Source: Caprella mutica
Taxonomy: Eukaryota; Arthropoda; Malacostraca; Amphipoda; Caprellidae
DNA length: 64,000 nt
Reading direction: 5' to 3'
NCBI GenBank assembly: GCA_947561585.1
Contig: CANNZV010000121.1
Location: forward strand, 434,001-498,000
Shown here in pieces: positions 11,676 to 22,620 of the stretch. Numbering within the stretch: position 1 is the first letter of the stretch; each line of letters opens with the position of its first letter. The notes under the pieces were generated by a model. It saw only the letters and a list, made by a program, of their open reading frames with translations. It was not told where the DNA came from and did not search any database. The translations under genes and the position numbers were made by a program.

Positions 11676-12155
11676 TTATTTACATTCCCTCTTCCTTTGG
11701 ATGTTATATTCCTTTGATATTCCCTCAATATTCCCTCTTCCTTTGGATGCTATATTCCATTGACATTCCCTCAATATTCTTTCTTCCTTTAGATGTCATA
11801 TTCTATAGGTATTCCTTCATTATTCCCTCTTTCTTTGGATTTTTTATTCCATTCATATTCCTTCAATATTTCTGTTCTTTTGGATGTCATATATCGTTGA
11901 TATTCCCTCAATATTCCCGCTTCCATTGGTTGTTTCATTTCATTGATATTCCCTCAATATTCCCACTTCCTTTGGATGTCATATTCCATTGATATTCCTT
12001 CAATATTCTCTCTTTCTTTGGATGTTATATTCCATTGATATTCTTTCAATATTCCCTCTTTCTTTGGATGTTATATTCCATTGATATTCCTTCAATATTC
12101 CCTCTTCCTTTGGATGTCTTATTCCATTGATATTCCTTCATTATTCCATTTCCTT
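11676..12155 (+). repeat. Minisatellite, 46-bp unit, about 10 copies
   Basis: The unit contains CTTCCTTTGGATGTCATATT and CCATTGATATTCCCTCAATA. GGATG landmarks are spaced by 46 bp (11701, 11747, 11793, 11839). Units are more diverged than in the neighbouring arrays, so the array is older. The 124-codon open frame over its left half is incidental. Confidence 0.9.
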
Positions 12156-14333
12156 GTGTTCCTAGATTATCTTTTCTGATTAATTTATTCGTGCACTTTT
12201 TGTTTTATTACATGAAATTGGAAATATATGGATATTGTCATTCTTTCACATTAAAATTAATACCTATCACTAATTAAATTAAATTACTAATTAATATAGT
12301 TTATTTAAAACTTATATTTATTATTCTCTGAGCATAAACTATAATATAAAATAAAGTGTTTTGTAAGCGATAGTCAGTTTGTATTTCTGCTTCAGTCTCC
12401 CTTAAAAGAATGAGGCGAAAATTTTCTTTAATAAATTGTACGATTACGTGGGACACTGCGGCAATTTAATAGATGTTGCAACTCAATTACAGACGTATGA
12501 AAGTTCTCTTTTAAGAAACTCGGAAACTAAAAATTATATTATAATATAGCATAATTATAATTATTAAAGATGATAAAAAGAATCGTTTCAAATAATGAAG
12601 TAACATACGTAGGGGAAGATGGTAATCAATGGGACACTGAGAACAATAATTGGTATAACCACCTTACATTTTACAAGTTTGCAAATAAGCCAACTTATAA
12701 GTGCCAACCTGGTATCAAATATATAAAAGTTATCTAGGTACTGGAAGCAAACGAAACATATTGTTTATTGACATATTCTATCTATATTTACTTGCCGCAC
12801 CTATATAATTCTCATTTTGACATTACTTCATCTGATTTTGTGTGACGCCATTTGTTTACATCGTTTCTGAAGACCGGAATCAAGTTTACCGTCAATGATT
12901 TTGAAACTTAGTATACTTTTCTATCTATTTACCAGGATACAGTAACATAGGTAATGGTAATCAGCTGACCGAATCTAGTTCGACGTGACCACCGGGTGAC
13001 TGGAAATGGCGACTCTGACCACACTTTGAAACATGGGAAAACCTACTTAAACTTAGTCACTTCCAAATTTAATTTTTTTCTTATCAATTACTAACTAGGC
13101 ATCGGTTAAATTGTATTTCCTTTATTAGTTTCTTTAATTGTTATTCATAGGAACTACAATTTAGCAGTTAACTAGCACTAGTTTAGCCTCGTAGGTAGCA
13201 TATGTTCAAGACCCTATATTTAATAGATAAGTTAAAGAAATGAACAATAAAAACACACCTGAATTATATCTATATATTCAACTATGAGGTTCAATCGCCA
13301 TTTTCGCTTTTCTTTTGCACGAAACCCTTATAAAATGACTTTGAAATTCTCGCTCGGTCACAAACAAGGAATGTGTTGTTGTGATGACGTCATATTTTTG
13401 TGTTGTCTACTAGTTACTATACCCGATTATGTTCCTGTACCCTGCTATTTACTATGCAACATGTCCCATTGTCAAATACCATACTTATAACAAATGTTAA
13501 CCACACGTAATTTACCATATTATCATGTAAAACCACATGTAATACGTATGGTATCCATTTCCAAAAAAGTACACATAGTATACACACGATTTGAATAAGT
13601 AAGTGCCACATTGTATACACATGGCATTGTTTGTAGCGATTGAAGTAAATTTGGGTAAATAACGTACACTATATTGTCCATTTTTACAAATCAGGGTATT
13701 TGTATTGGGGCAATATTGGATGTGATCATGCCCCAATATTGCACTCGATATTAGGGCAAATGAGGTCCCAATAAATTTTGCTACGTGAACTATGTTCTTA
13801 TATCATATCTAATGACAAAAACTCATGTCATCTAATGAAACCCCTCCTTTCTCTGAAAATACAGTGATTTAAGCCGCAATATTTTACATCAATAACTAAT
13901 TGAGTATTTCTAAAAGCATTTCGATGAAGATTGTAAATAACATCTTTTATAGTAATTAAGGTTCTGGATCGATTTAGGACCAATTAGGTGACCGTTTAAT
14001 TTTGACTGTGATGTCCGTTTGAAAATTTTCTGCTTTCTTTTAAATGTCCTCTCCAGGTATCGGTAAAGATATGAGTTTATTATATATGTTTTAGAACTAA
14101 GGTCTAGGTTATTTAATCTGTAAATAGCATAAAATTAGATTCATTAAGTATTTTATCATGCTTTTAAAGTTTTTCCTATTCGATGAACTCCAATTGTACG
14201 AAACACTAATATGTGACGCTGAAGAAAAAGATTGTACACATTTTTTTTTAAATTCGATGCTATAAACAAACTATACATGATCGACCTTCGCTTATTAAGT
14301 GTAAATTATTTCCTTTAGTATAATAAACATAAC
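12156..14333. other. Intergenic spacer
   Basis: No supported gene. The segment 12600-12650 contains GTAGGGGAAGATGG and GGGACACT, which recall transposon-edge sequences but lack an inverted partner. From 13400 to 13760 there are loosely repeated ACCACATGTAATAC-like and GGGGCAATATTGG-like strings without a regular period. Confidence 0.4.
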
Positions 14334-15427
14334 TAGCGGGTACCCGTGCAAAATGCACGGTAACGTGCATATATTATTATATTTTTTTAATATTGAAGTA
14401 CATTATTTATTGTGTTTGTTCATACACATTACACATCTCGTTTTCCATTACATTTAATGAGAATTAGGTACCAGTAAAGAAAAAATTTCTGGCTCGTGAC
14501 GTCATCAATTTGTGTAGAATACTGTCGTATAGATCATAAATTATTATATAAGATAGCTTTATAAATAACTACAAATTTTAAACATTATTCAAATAATCAC
14601 ATTATGAAAATTTAAACTAATTAGCTACATCGATCAGTTCAATGCCTGAAATAAAAGAAATAAAATCACCATATATAGGTATAGCAGCTGATATTCCATT
14701 TATTTGAATTAATTAATATAATTTGATAATAAATATTCTAAATATTATTTATTTCGAATATTTATTCATATTCCCATCCGTCAATATCAATATTAAAATT
14801 AATTATTGTATTTTCAATCTTGCAAAATATGTCATTTATTTTCGTGAGAAAAAATGATAACTAGCGTAGAATTTTATTTTTCATTTTCTAATTTTCGTCA
14901 TATCTCGAATTTCGAAAAACAGTTAACGCAGTTATTTTTGTAGACCATTTTTACATATTGTAGATATTTTTCGATTCGATTATTGCAAATTTTATTTTTC
15001 CATTTATTTCGTATGTTACCATGTATTTAGCGATTTGAATTAAATCCATATCTATTCCATTAAACCTTAAAATTCGAATAATTCAAAAACCCGTTCGAAT
15101 TTCGTGAAACAAATCAATAGCGTTCTGTACGTAGGACCATAGGCCGGATGTTTCCAGAAAATTTCAGCCCATTCTGTTGGACAATCCTGGAAAGTATGTC
15201 GAATTAATTCCTATGTATTTCATTATAAATCTGGTGTTAATAATTCGAAAACCCGTTTGAATTTCGGAAATTCCTTTTAACATGTTAAATTCGACACCAC
15301 TTTCTAAAAAGTTGTAAATTTTCAAGTCTCTAAGTCTAACCGTTTGTGAGTAATGATGCTCCAAGTAACACACAGACATACATACACACACACACACACA
15401 GACAGATGTAGCGTATTATATATAGAG
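14334..15427. mobile_element. Possible non-autonomous RTE-like retroelement
   Basis: The left edge ACTAGCGGGTACCCGTGC continues into a CCGTGC/GCACGG inverted pair. The right edge has a stretch of CA dinucleotides (15378-15400) followed by TGTAGCGTATTATATATAGA. Starts of the ACTAGC type and ends of the TATATAGAT type are known from short RTE-related insertions in arthropods. Inside, the phrase AATTCGAAAACCCGTTTGAA occurs twice in similar form (15072-15100 and 15241-15265). No reverse-transcriptase reading frame is present, and no target duplication could be fixed. The assignment is by edge resemblance only. Confidence 0.4.
15367..15411. repeat. CA-rich microsatellite
   Basis: A run of CA dinucleotides with CAGA interruptions lies near the right end of the putative RTE-like element. 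Simple-repeat tails of this kind are common at the ends of such elements. Confidence 0.85.
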
Positions 15428-15654
15428 ATTAGTTTCTTCTAGTTCATACCATTTCACGAATATTTAATATTGGATTGATAATATCCATAGTAAACAAAAT
15501 ATGTGATAACAAATTTCATGGGATTTGCAGAAGAATGATAAGAAACATTAGCCTCATGGATTAAAACAATAGAATAATTTGCTTGGAAGGGTTTGTTTTA
15601 ACTGTATCCATATTGACACGAATTAAAGACATAAACGCTTTAATAGCACATATC

Positions 15655-16535
15655 GTGACCGTAAAGTTTGCCGTACGAAATTTCGCCGCAAGAAAGTTCG
15701 CCCTAAGAAAATTCGCCGTAAGGAATTTTCGCTGCGAGAATTTATTTTAACTTTCGACTTAAGAAACCTCAGGCAAATTAAATGATCACCACAATAATTG
15801 TTAGAGTCCTTTTCCAAGCCACGTTACCAAGAATACTTTCCAATAGTTTAACAGCAAACAATAACAATTTCATACAAAGAAGAAACAAAATTGGGTGGAC
15901 AAACAAACCTAACTCTTTGTTCTTTGTCTGTTCTTTATCCTCCAATACAGAATGATCTTTGCGCATGAAAGTTTACACGATTTCAATTAGCAAACTTTTT
16001 CAACCAAATGCAATTACACTATCTACATGTGTTATGTTTCATGGTCCATCAAATAAAATTGATTTTTTTTTTCATTTTTACTTAATTTATCACTTCTTAA
16101 ACGCTCCTTGCAGTTTTAGAGGATAGCGCTAGGGTTATGCTCTTCAACTACGAAGTCTTAGATTTTGTGTTAGTTAGACTCGTAGGTTTCATTTACTATC
16201 ACCTTTTCAGTTTCCTCTTCTATTCTTGAGTGCAGGCGCACTCCTTGGTAAATGACTTCATTCACGGAGTAGCTTTTATGCATTCATGAGCCTTATCACT
16301 GACGGTGGTAGATGACTTTGTTCACGAATCCACTTTCCTTTCTGACTGCTTCTTCCAGTCCCTTGTATTTGATTTCCTTTTGACCTCAGCGATATGAACT
16401 TTGGTTCCAATTATTCCTAGCAATTATTGGGGTGATCACTTTATTTGTGTGGGGTTCTTAAGCCGAGAGTAAAAAAAATATTTACGGCGAAATTTCATTT
16501 CGGCGAATTTCCTTGCGGCGAAAATTCCTAATACC
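15655..16535. mobile_element. Foldback-like element A with sub-repeated inverted ends
   Basis: The left end (15655-15745) is made of about five degenerate units near GAAAATTCGCCGTAAG. The right end (16478-16535) is made of the reverse-complement kind, e.g. TTACGGCGAAATTTC and TTGCGGCGAAAATTCC. Read inward from each side the units match, so the ends are inverted repeats built from roughly 17-bp sub-repeats, as in foldback elements. The interior has no transposase and carries a copy of the dispersed repeat at 16105-16365. Target-site copies were not identifiable. Confidence 0.6.
16105..16365 (-). mobile_element. Dispersed repeat, copy A
   Basis: Read on the minus strand this matches 22368-22620 and 41735-41965 in order: GAAAGTGG, CACCGTCAGTGA, AAAGCTACTCCGTGAATG, CTTACCAAGG, a GAGAGGAAA-like stretch, CTACGAG, CTAACACAAAATC, GAAGAGCATAACCCTAGCGC. 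It lies inside foldback-like element A. No coding frame and no RNA polymerase III boxes are visible. Confidence 0.75.
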
Positions 16536-18579
16536 TTGACTCTAAAGAGCTGAGAGTATAAATTAAAGAGTAAAATATATAATTTAGATTAATTAAATAT
16601 ATTGTAGGTACATATATGTATGCATTTAGATATAATCTTAAACCCATTAATCATATTAATTGAACCCTTGATGATCGAATGAAGAACCAGTACTGTTCTA
16701 GTATTAAATAATAAGAAACAAATTGCATAGAATTAAATATACCAAAAAGTTATATCTTTCTAGTTGTGCTTCTTTTAGACTAACATTCGAATTGAACTTG
16801 AAGTTTTTTATTAATAAGTCAAAAGCTAACAAGGGGTAAAAAACAGAAAAATTATTATTGATCATATCTCCTTAATTCTCAATAATAAACTAACTATTGT
16901 TCGTATCGTAATTAATGATTTCATATTTGATGCTAGAGTCGCATTTTTTGTTAGGACACTAACACAACTAAGTTTATAACTTCATTAACGTCTTCACCCT
17001 TCAACCAGTAACTGCCAAATTCAATTGGTAAGTTTGATTGACTACTATTTTCATGCATTTGTTCTCATTTTCCTATAACTATAGTATGCTATTTTGGTCA
17101 GGTGTTCTCTATTATAAGATATGCAGGATGTTTTTTCAGGTATTCTATTAAAAATTGCTTCTATTAAATTTAAGATACAATAATATTTTACTAAATTTAT
17201 GTTATGTCTACTAGTTTTGTAAAAATCAATTATTAATGAAAATGTCAAAATATTTTACATGATCCGACTCTAATATAATTATTGCCAAATAATGTTTTCT
17301 TGTGAAAACACTTAATATAATTGTTTAAAATTTTATTGTACATATACCTACCCCCTAATATCAATTAAGTTATGTTAGTGTTGTGATTAAGCCACCTTTC
17401 AAAATATGAAAAAATTAAGATAATGAAATAATTTAATTTAATTGTTGCTATAACACGAAGCAGAACGATTCATTAAAAACATAATTCACTTAGAAATAAT
17501 CAGAACTAATTGAATATTTACATACTCATGAAAAATAATAAACTGTACATAATTCCAGACATTATTTATTCTATATTAGATCAACAGGGAGATAATTAAT
17601 ATAATGTTTTCATACCAATTATAGAGCTAGCCCGCTGAAATGAATATATACTGATAGCATGCACATTTAAAATGTTCTACTAATGAAGTTAATCAAATGT
17701 ATGTCAATATGGATAAAATGATAAATTTCATTTATTCATCTCGCCTAATTAATGAACAGTGTTCTACGAACAATTGAAAAAGAAGCACTACAGTTGAGAG
17801 ACGAGTGTACCATCGCTACAAATATATCTATACTTCATTCCTAATCAACATATCACACTAAAATACCTAATACTTATATATTAAACATCTTATATACTTT
17901 TAATCGTGATGGTAGGTGCATATTTTAGTGGTCGAAAGTCAGTTAGAGATGGTTTGCTTCTGCTCTGATAGTACCTATTGGAGGGGGTTAGGGAAGAGGA
18001 GGGAAGGGGTTTATTGTCCCTAAATGTGACTGTTGAGTTTACTCTGTTAGGGAGACAAAAGACTGTTAATTACTCCCTTTAATTAATACAATGAAGTGAT
18101 GGCTATGGACTCGCATCACGACCATTGCTAAGGTTTAATTGCACGTTAAACGACCAATGCTTTTGGCTACAGTCCGCCCTTTGCAAACAAATAATCTGTG
18201 TTATAAATATTTGTTTGAAGAAACCAACTTAAAGAAATGGAAACGAATAAGAAGAGGAAATGGAATACGAGTTTCAATTTCCTGCTTTCGTATTAATTAA
18301 GTCATCAATCTCCTCAAAATATGTAGTATTTATAAAAGCAGTACCGTCCAAAATGATGAAAATGCAAACATTTTCACAATTAAAATAGGTACAATTCTTT
18401 ATTGAAACACGTGTAGATCCGGTTATTTTGACTGACAAGTTTTCTTTCAATTTCAATGGCTAATAAAAAGAAAGAATTTGTAATTTACTACAAGAACGAT
18501 AGCGTCCATAATAGGTTTATTAATAATACAAAATGTGACATCAATAATAAATGCTGAGGTTATTGAATATTTTGTGTGC
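16536..18579. other. A+T-rich spacer
   Basis: No gene or ordered repeat is recognised. A G-rich patch (GGAGGGGGTTAGGG, GAGGAGGGAAGGGG) lies at about 17972-18012. Short open frames here show no domain or composition signal. Confidence 0.5.
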
Positions 18580-19320
18580 TTCGATTTCACTTTGGCCTCT
18601 TCTTTTGCATAAAGCGTTCAAATTTTTGATTTCTTATAATTTTATTATTACATTCTTATTTCAACACAGTCCACAATTGTTTGGTTTTCTTTAGATTTCA
18701 TGTATTAAAACTTTCTCCAAAAGGCTTTCAAATATTTGTAATAGGGTTGAAGTCTGGGTTATGAACAGACTCAAATCGTAAGGATAACATTCTCATTCTT
18801 GCAGAATTTCATAATGGTCTTGGCTGATTGACTGAATTTCTCAGAATCTCATAATAGTCTTGGCTGATTGACTGAATTTCTCAACCTAAGCAAATCATGT
18901 TCCTTTACTACTTCCATGTAATTCACTGGGCTTACTTTCTCATTTAAACGGACCAATTATCTAATGCCTTCACCAGATATCATCTCCCAAACCAATAGGC
19001 TTCCTCCATCGAACTTAAAGCTGTCAATTTTGAAAATATACTTCGACAAACGTACCCTCCGCCATCAGATCCAAAGAAATGAAAATTTGATTCGTCACTA
19101 AAATACACAGTTTGCATCTCTCATCAGTCCATACATATTACAGTTGCATAATAAAAACTGTTTTTTTTTGTTCTTGGAATTGATAAATCAAGGTTAACTA
19201 ATCTATGGGATACTGTTTTAAGAGATAAATTGTGGTTCTGCTTAGCATCGAAATCACGAGAAACAGCTGTACCGGGACTTTTCACAAATGTTCTAATTGG
19301 TAATCTGATATCTGGCATGA
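18580..19320 (-). pseudogene. Tc1-like transposase relic
   Basis: Reading leftward on the minus strand gives recognisable Tc1-type transposase segments. They are: a helix-turn-helix-like part (LSLKTVSHRLVNLDLS, 19318-19124); the first catalytic block VYFSDESNFHFFGSDGGGYV at about 19110-19048; a shifted frame with KFDGGSLLVWEMISGEG at about 19018-18965; LVRLNEKVSPVNYMEVVK; and a late NPDFNPITNI at about 18760-18730. The last corresponds to the family SPDLNPIENLW block but has Thr where the catalytic Glu should be. At least one frameshift, several stops and a 40-bp internal tandem duplication (18803-18842, 18843-18882) show it is dead. The second catalytic Asp is not recoverable. Family role: DDE-type cut-and-paste transposase acting at TA sites. 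Terminal inverted repeats were not found. Confidence 0.8.
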
Positions 19321-19429
19321 GGTCGAAGGTAGTTAAAGCATAGAGTTATGATATACGATAGAGAGAGGTAGTGTTGCAGTGATAGCAGGACGGTGAGCCG
19401 AAGGTGTAAAACCTTATTTTGTTTCAGGT

Positions 19430-19613
19430 ATTATTAGTCCAACTGAAATTATTTATTTCAGTTGGTGGTACCCGCAGTTTACATGGATACCAACTAAAAT
19501 AAATAATAATTATATAATTTCTTCTTATATTCTCGTGGAAAAAGTAGGAGGAGCTTAGCAAAAAGTAGCTGGTGGAAAAACTTAAAAAACCCTACGTGTG
19601 TACGGCCCTTAAG
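19430..19613. mobile_element. Palindromic MITE, truncated copy 1
   Basis: From about 19490 to 19609 this matches the right half of the intact MITE at 26964-27162: CTTATATTCTCGTGGAAAAA, GTAGGAGGAGCTTAGC, ACCCTACGTGTGTACGGCCC, followed by TTAA at 19610-19613. The left terminal inverted repeat is missing. In its place is a different 11-bp-stem hairpin (CCAACTGAAAT and ATTTCAGTTGG) at about 19459-19485. It is therefore a truncated or rearranged copy. Confidence 0.75.
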
Positions 19614-20380
19614 AGATGAAGAGTGAGGTCTAAACCTCGAGCATTGAAGTCTCCAGTTACTTCTTTACTTACCTCTATCATTGCAGTGTAATGTTATGAA
19701 ATAATTAACTCTTTTGCTCAAGTTCATTCATTCAAATATTGAAAGAATTCTCTAAATCATTTAATTAAAAATGAATACAAAATAAAATTTAGTCAGTTGT
19801 TGTTGTTGTCAGCACATTTTTTATTCTGTATATCATGAAATTAATTTCTAGATATATTATATCTCATTTTCATTATTATTCTTCCATACTAATTTTAGTT
19901 TCTATTGCAATGCCTGTCATTAATTAATTATCATGTTCTGCTAAGACTTCATGAGAACCTACCTGTCATGATTTTCAAACAGTTACTAAGTCTTACTTAG
20001 TCATTAAAGCTTATTGACCATTCCAGTACTGCATCTACTAATCAATTAATATACCTAATAAAATTATAACCATCATATTTAATCAAATTTCGAAAATTAT
20101 GTAATTCGATGAAACTAAATTTATTTTCCATTAATTATGTTATTTAAATATAATAAAATATTCTTCATAACTATGTATTGTCATTTTTCAACGTCAATTT
20201 TTTTAACGTCAATCAATTAACAATTGAAAAATTACTCGGTTTACTCGAATTACTCGTTTCCGCATTCGGTCGAATTTATTTACTCAGTTTACTCGAATTA
20301 CTATTTTCCGCAATTCAGTGTGTGCCCTTGAATTGGTCGGTTTTCACTATTCCTGCAACTGCACGATCATCTCATTTAGT
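19614..20380. other. A+T-rich spacer
   Basis: No gene recognised. Around 20200-20310 there is a mild ACTCGNATTACTC(G) repetition (TTTACTCGAATTACTC twice) that produces an 84-codon open frame without coding signal. Confidence 0.45.
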
Positions 20381-20705
20381 AGTAGACTTTCTGGCTACTT
20401 ATGAATCTACAGCAGACTACATGAACCTGTAGTAGACTACAAGAACCTGTAGTAGACTACAAGAACCTGTAGTAGACTACATGAACCTGTAGTAGACTAC
20501 AAGAACCTGTAGTAAACTACATGAACCTGTAGTAGACTACATGAACCTGTAGTAGACTACATGAACCTGTAGTAGACTACATGAACCTGTAGTAGACTAC
20601 ATGAACCTGTATTAGACTACATGAACCTGTATTAGACTACATGAACCTGTAGTAGACTACAAGAACCTTTAGTAAGTAGATTTTCTGTCTACTCATGAAC
20701 CTGTA
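20381..20705 (+). repeat. Minisatellite, 20-bp unit, flanked by longer progenitor-like units
   Basis: The core (20411-20675) has 13 copies of AGTAGACTACATGAACCTGT. Both edges carry a longer related unit of about 31 bp: AGTAGACTTTCTGGCTACTT plus ATGAATCTACA at 20381-20412, and AGTAGATTTTCTGTCTACTC plus ATGAACCTGTA at 20675-20705. The 20-bp unit equals the long form with about 11 internal bases removed. Confidence 0.92.
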
Positions 20706-21103
20706 CGTATCATCATAAACTTTCAGAATGCGGTCAATATACTTTTTAGACTTTTTAACGATGTTTGCAGTCTTGCAATCTCTCCAATACTTAAATCATC
20801 ACAGTGTCGAGGTCTGACAATTTGCTGGCGTATTGACATTGGAGAAACAGACATTTTTTAATAGAAACACACTGCAACCTAAAAAAAAAACCTGTGAATG
20901 AAAACTTTTGTATCGGTACGTTGGGGAATAAATCAGAAGGCTGCCTATACTGTGTTTTCTAGTTTGTAATCTGCAGGAAGGACACAACATTGTATCACAC
21001 AAAGAAAGGATTTTTTAGTTATGACGATGATTAATATTGATATATTGCATATATATGGAGGATGGAATGAATTAACGGGGTGGGGGGTGGGGGGGGTCTA
21101 GTC
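20706..21103. other. Spacer with a G-rich run
   Basis: No gene recognised. At 21077-21096 three G runs of 4, 6 and 8 bases are separated by single T bases; such runs can fold as a G-quadruplex. The run lies a few bases left of foldback-like element B. Confidence 0.6.
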
Positions 21104-22165
21104 TGATTTTACGAAAACGAATTGGCCGAAATTAAATTTGTCGAAAACTAATTTGCCGAAACGGATTTTCCGAATACGTTTTTTCCGAATCCCAAATTGG
21201 CCGAAAACGGATTTACCGAAATACGGATTTGCCGAAGAACAAATTTTCCGAAAGATGAATTTGTCGAAAATCAAATTTAATGTATTTAAAAATAACATTC
21301 TGTTGGACTTTGTAGTTCTCATCATTATATCTTATGCATAAAAAAACACATTTCTTATATGAGTTTGATATTACTATTGCTATATAATTTGAATTCCTCT
21401 AATTCGTTATCTCTTTGTTAAATTCATATATATACATATAACATATAACTGTATATATTAAATATTAATATGTATATGGCATTACTAAAAAAGTGTTGAT
21501 TGAAATCAATCTTTTCACCTGAAACAAATTATTCATGCAAATGACACTATCGTTGAAGCCAGAGGCATATTGGGAAGATATAAACATATTTAATAGTTAT
21601 GTCATTACTAACACTTTTATATTTTAAACGCAATAAATGGAATAAATATTAATAACGTGAGCCACAAAAAACCTTCTGTATGGTATACTATTAACAACTG
21701 AATAAAATATATACAGTAAACATGGAATATTCACAAAAATGAATAAACACGCTAGAAACACACTATCTAAAAACAACCAAGCGTTCAAATGAAAGAAATG
21801 CAACATGCTCCCATAGCTGACTGGCTGATTCTGACTGAATAAAGTTTGAACGTCTTTAAAATAAGAAAAGCCAAAGAATCATTTAGTGGTACAAAAATTA
21901 ATACAATGATTAACGAAGAGAGAGAATAATTAAAGGATTATGTATTGTAACTATTGTGTTATTTTAAATTCTGTTTTAAATAATTCTTTCAGTGAATTTG
22001 TCTTTCGTCAAATTTGGCTTTCGGTGAATCTTCACTTCGGCGAATCCGTTTTCGACAAATTTAGGTTTCGGCAAATTCGCATTCGGAGAATCCGGTTCGG
22101 CGAATTAGTTTTCGGAGAATTTAGTTTCGTAAAATTCGTTTTCGGAAAAACAGCCGGATACCAAA
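21104..22165. mobile_element. Foldback-like element B with sub-repeated inverted ends
   Basis: The left end (21104-21280) has about ten degenerate units near GAAAACGAATTTGCCGAA. The right end (21985-22165) has about ten units of the inverse kind, e.g. TTCGGCGAATTAGTTTTCGG. Reverse-complementing the right end gives the same unit series, so the ends form long imperfect inverted repeats around a roughly 700-bp A+T-rich centre. The open frames of 67-108 codons over the ends (F-G-K/N-S-V-F type cycles) are repeat artefacts. No transposase is present. The outer target site is unclear. Confidence 0.65.
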
Positions 22166-22367
22166 TTAACGACTTTAGAGACTATTACGTTAATTGCGTA
22201 AATGCAATTATAGTTAAAGTTTGGAAACATAAAACAGATCATGATCAAAATTGTCCCTACCTGTAGATAAAAATTGGATGGAGTAGTTTTGTGAAGGATC
22301 TAAATAGAGGAAGTAAAAATTATCAGTAGTGGATTGATAAATGATACTGTTAATTAATTAAAGAACG

Positions 22368-22620
22368 AGTCAGAAAGGAAAGTGGTTCCTTGAACATAGT
22401 CACCTACCACCGTCAGTGACAAGATCATGGATACAGAAAAGCTACTCCGTAAATTCAGTCACTTACCAAGACATGTGACAAAAAGGGACACAGGCATCGG
22501 TAGCTGCTCTCACGGATGGGAGAGGAAAATGAAGAGGTTAGTAAATGAAGCCTACGAGCCTACCTAACACAAAATCTTAGACCTCGTAGTTGAGGAGCTA
22601 ACTCTAGCACAGGGTTTCCC
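22368..22620 (+). mobile_element. Dispersed repeat, copy B
   Basis: Matches copies A and C: GAAAGTGGTTCCTTGAACAT, CACCTACCACCGTCAGTGAC, AAAGCTACTCCGTAAATTC, CACTTACCAAG, AAAGGGACACAGGCA, CTACGAGCCTACCTAACAC, GACCTCGTAGTTGAGGAGCT and CTCTAGC. It is followed by CAGGGTTTCCCAGCCTGGTG (22613), which resembles the tip of a hAT-type element but has no clear partner. Confidence 0.75.

Noticed and set aside
12600..12960. Transposon edge at GTAGGGGAAGATGG
   Set aside because: There is no partner end or target copy in the window; it is too short to rely on.
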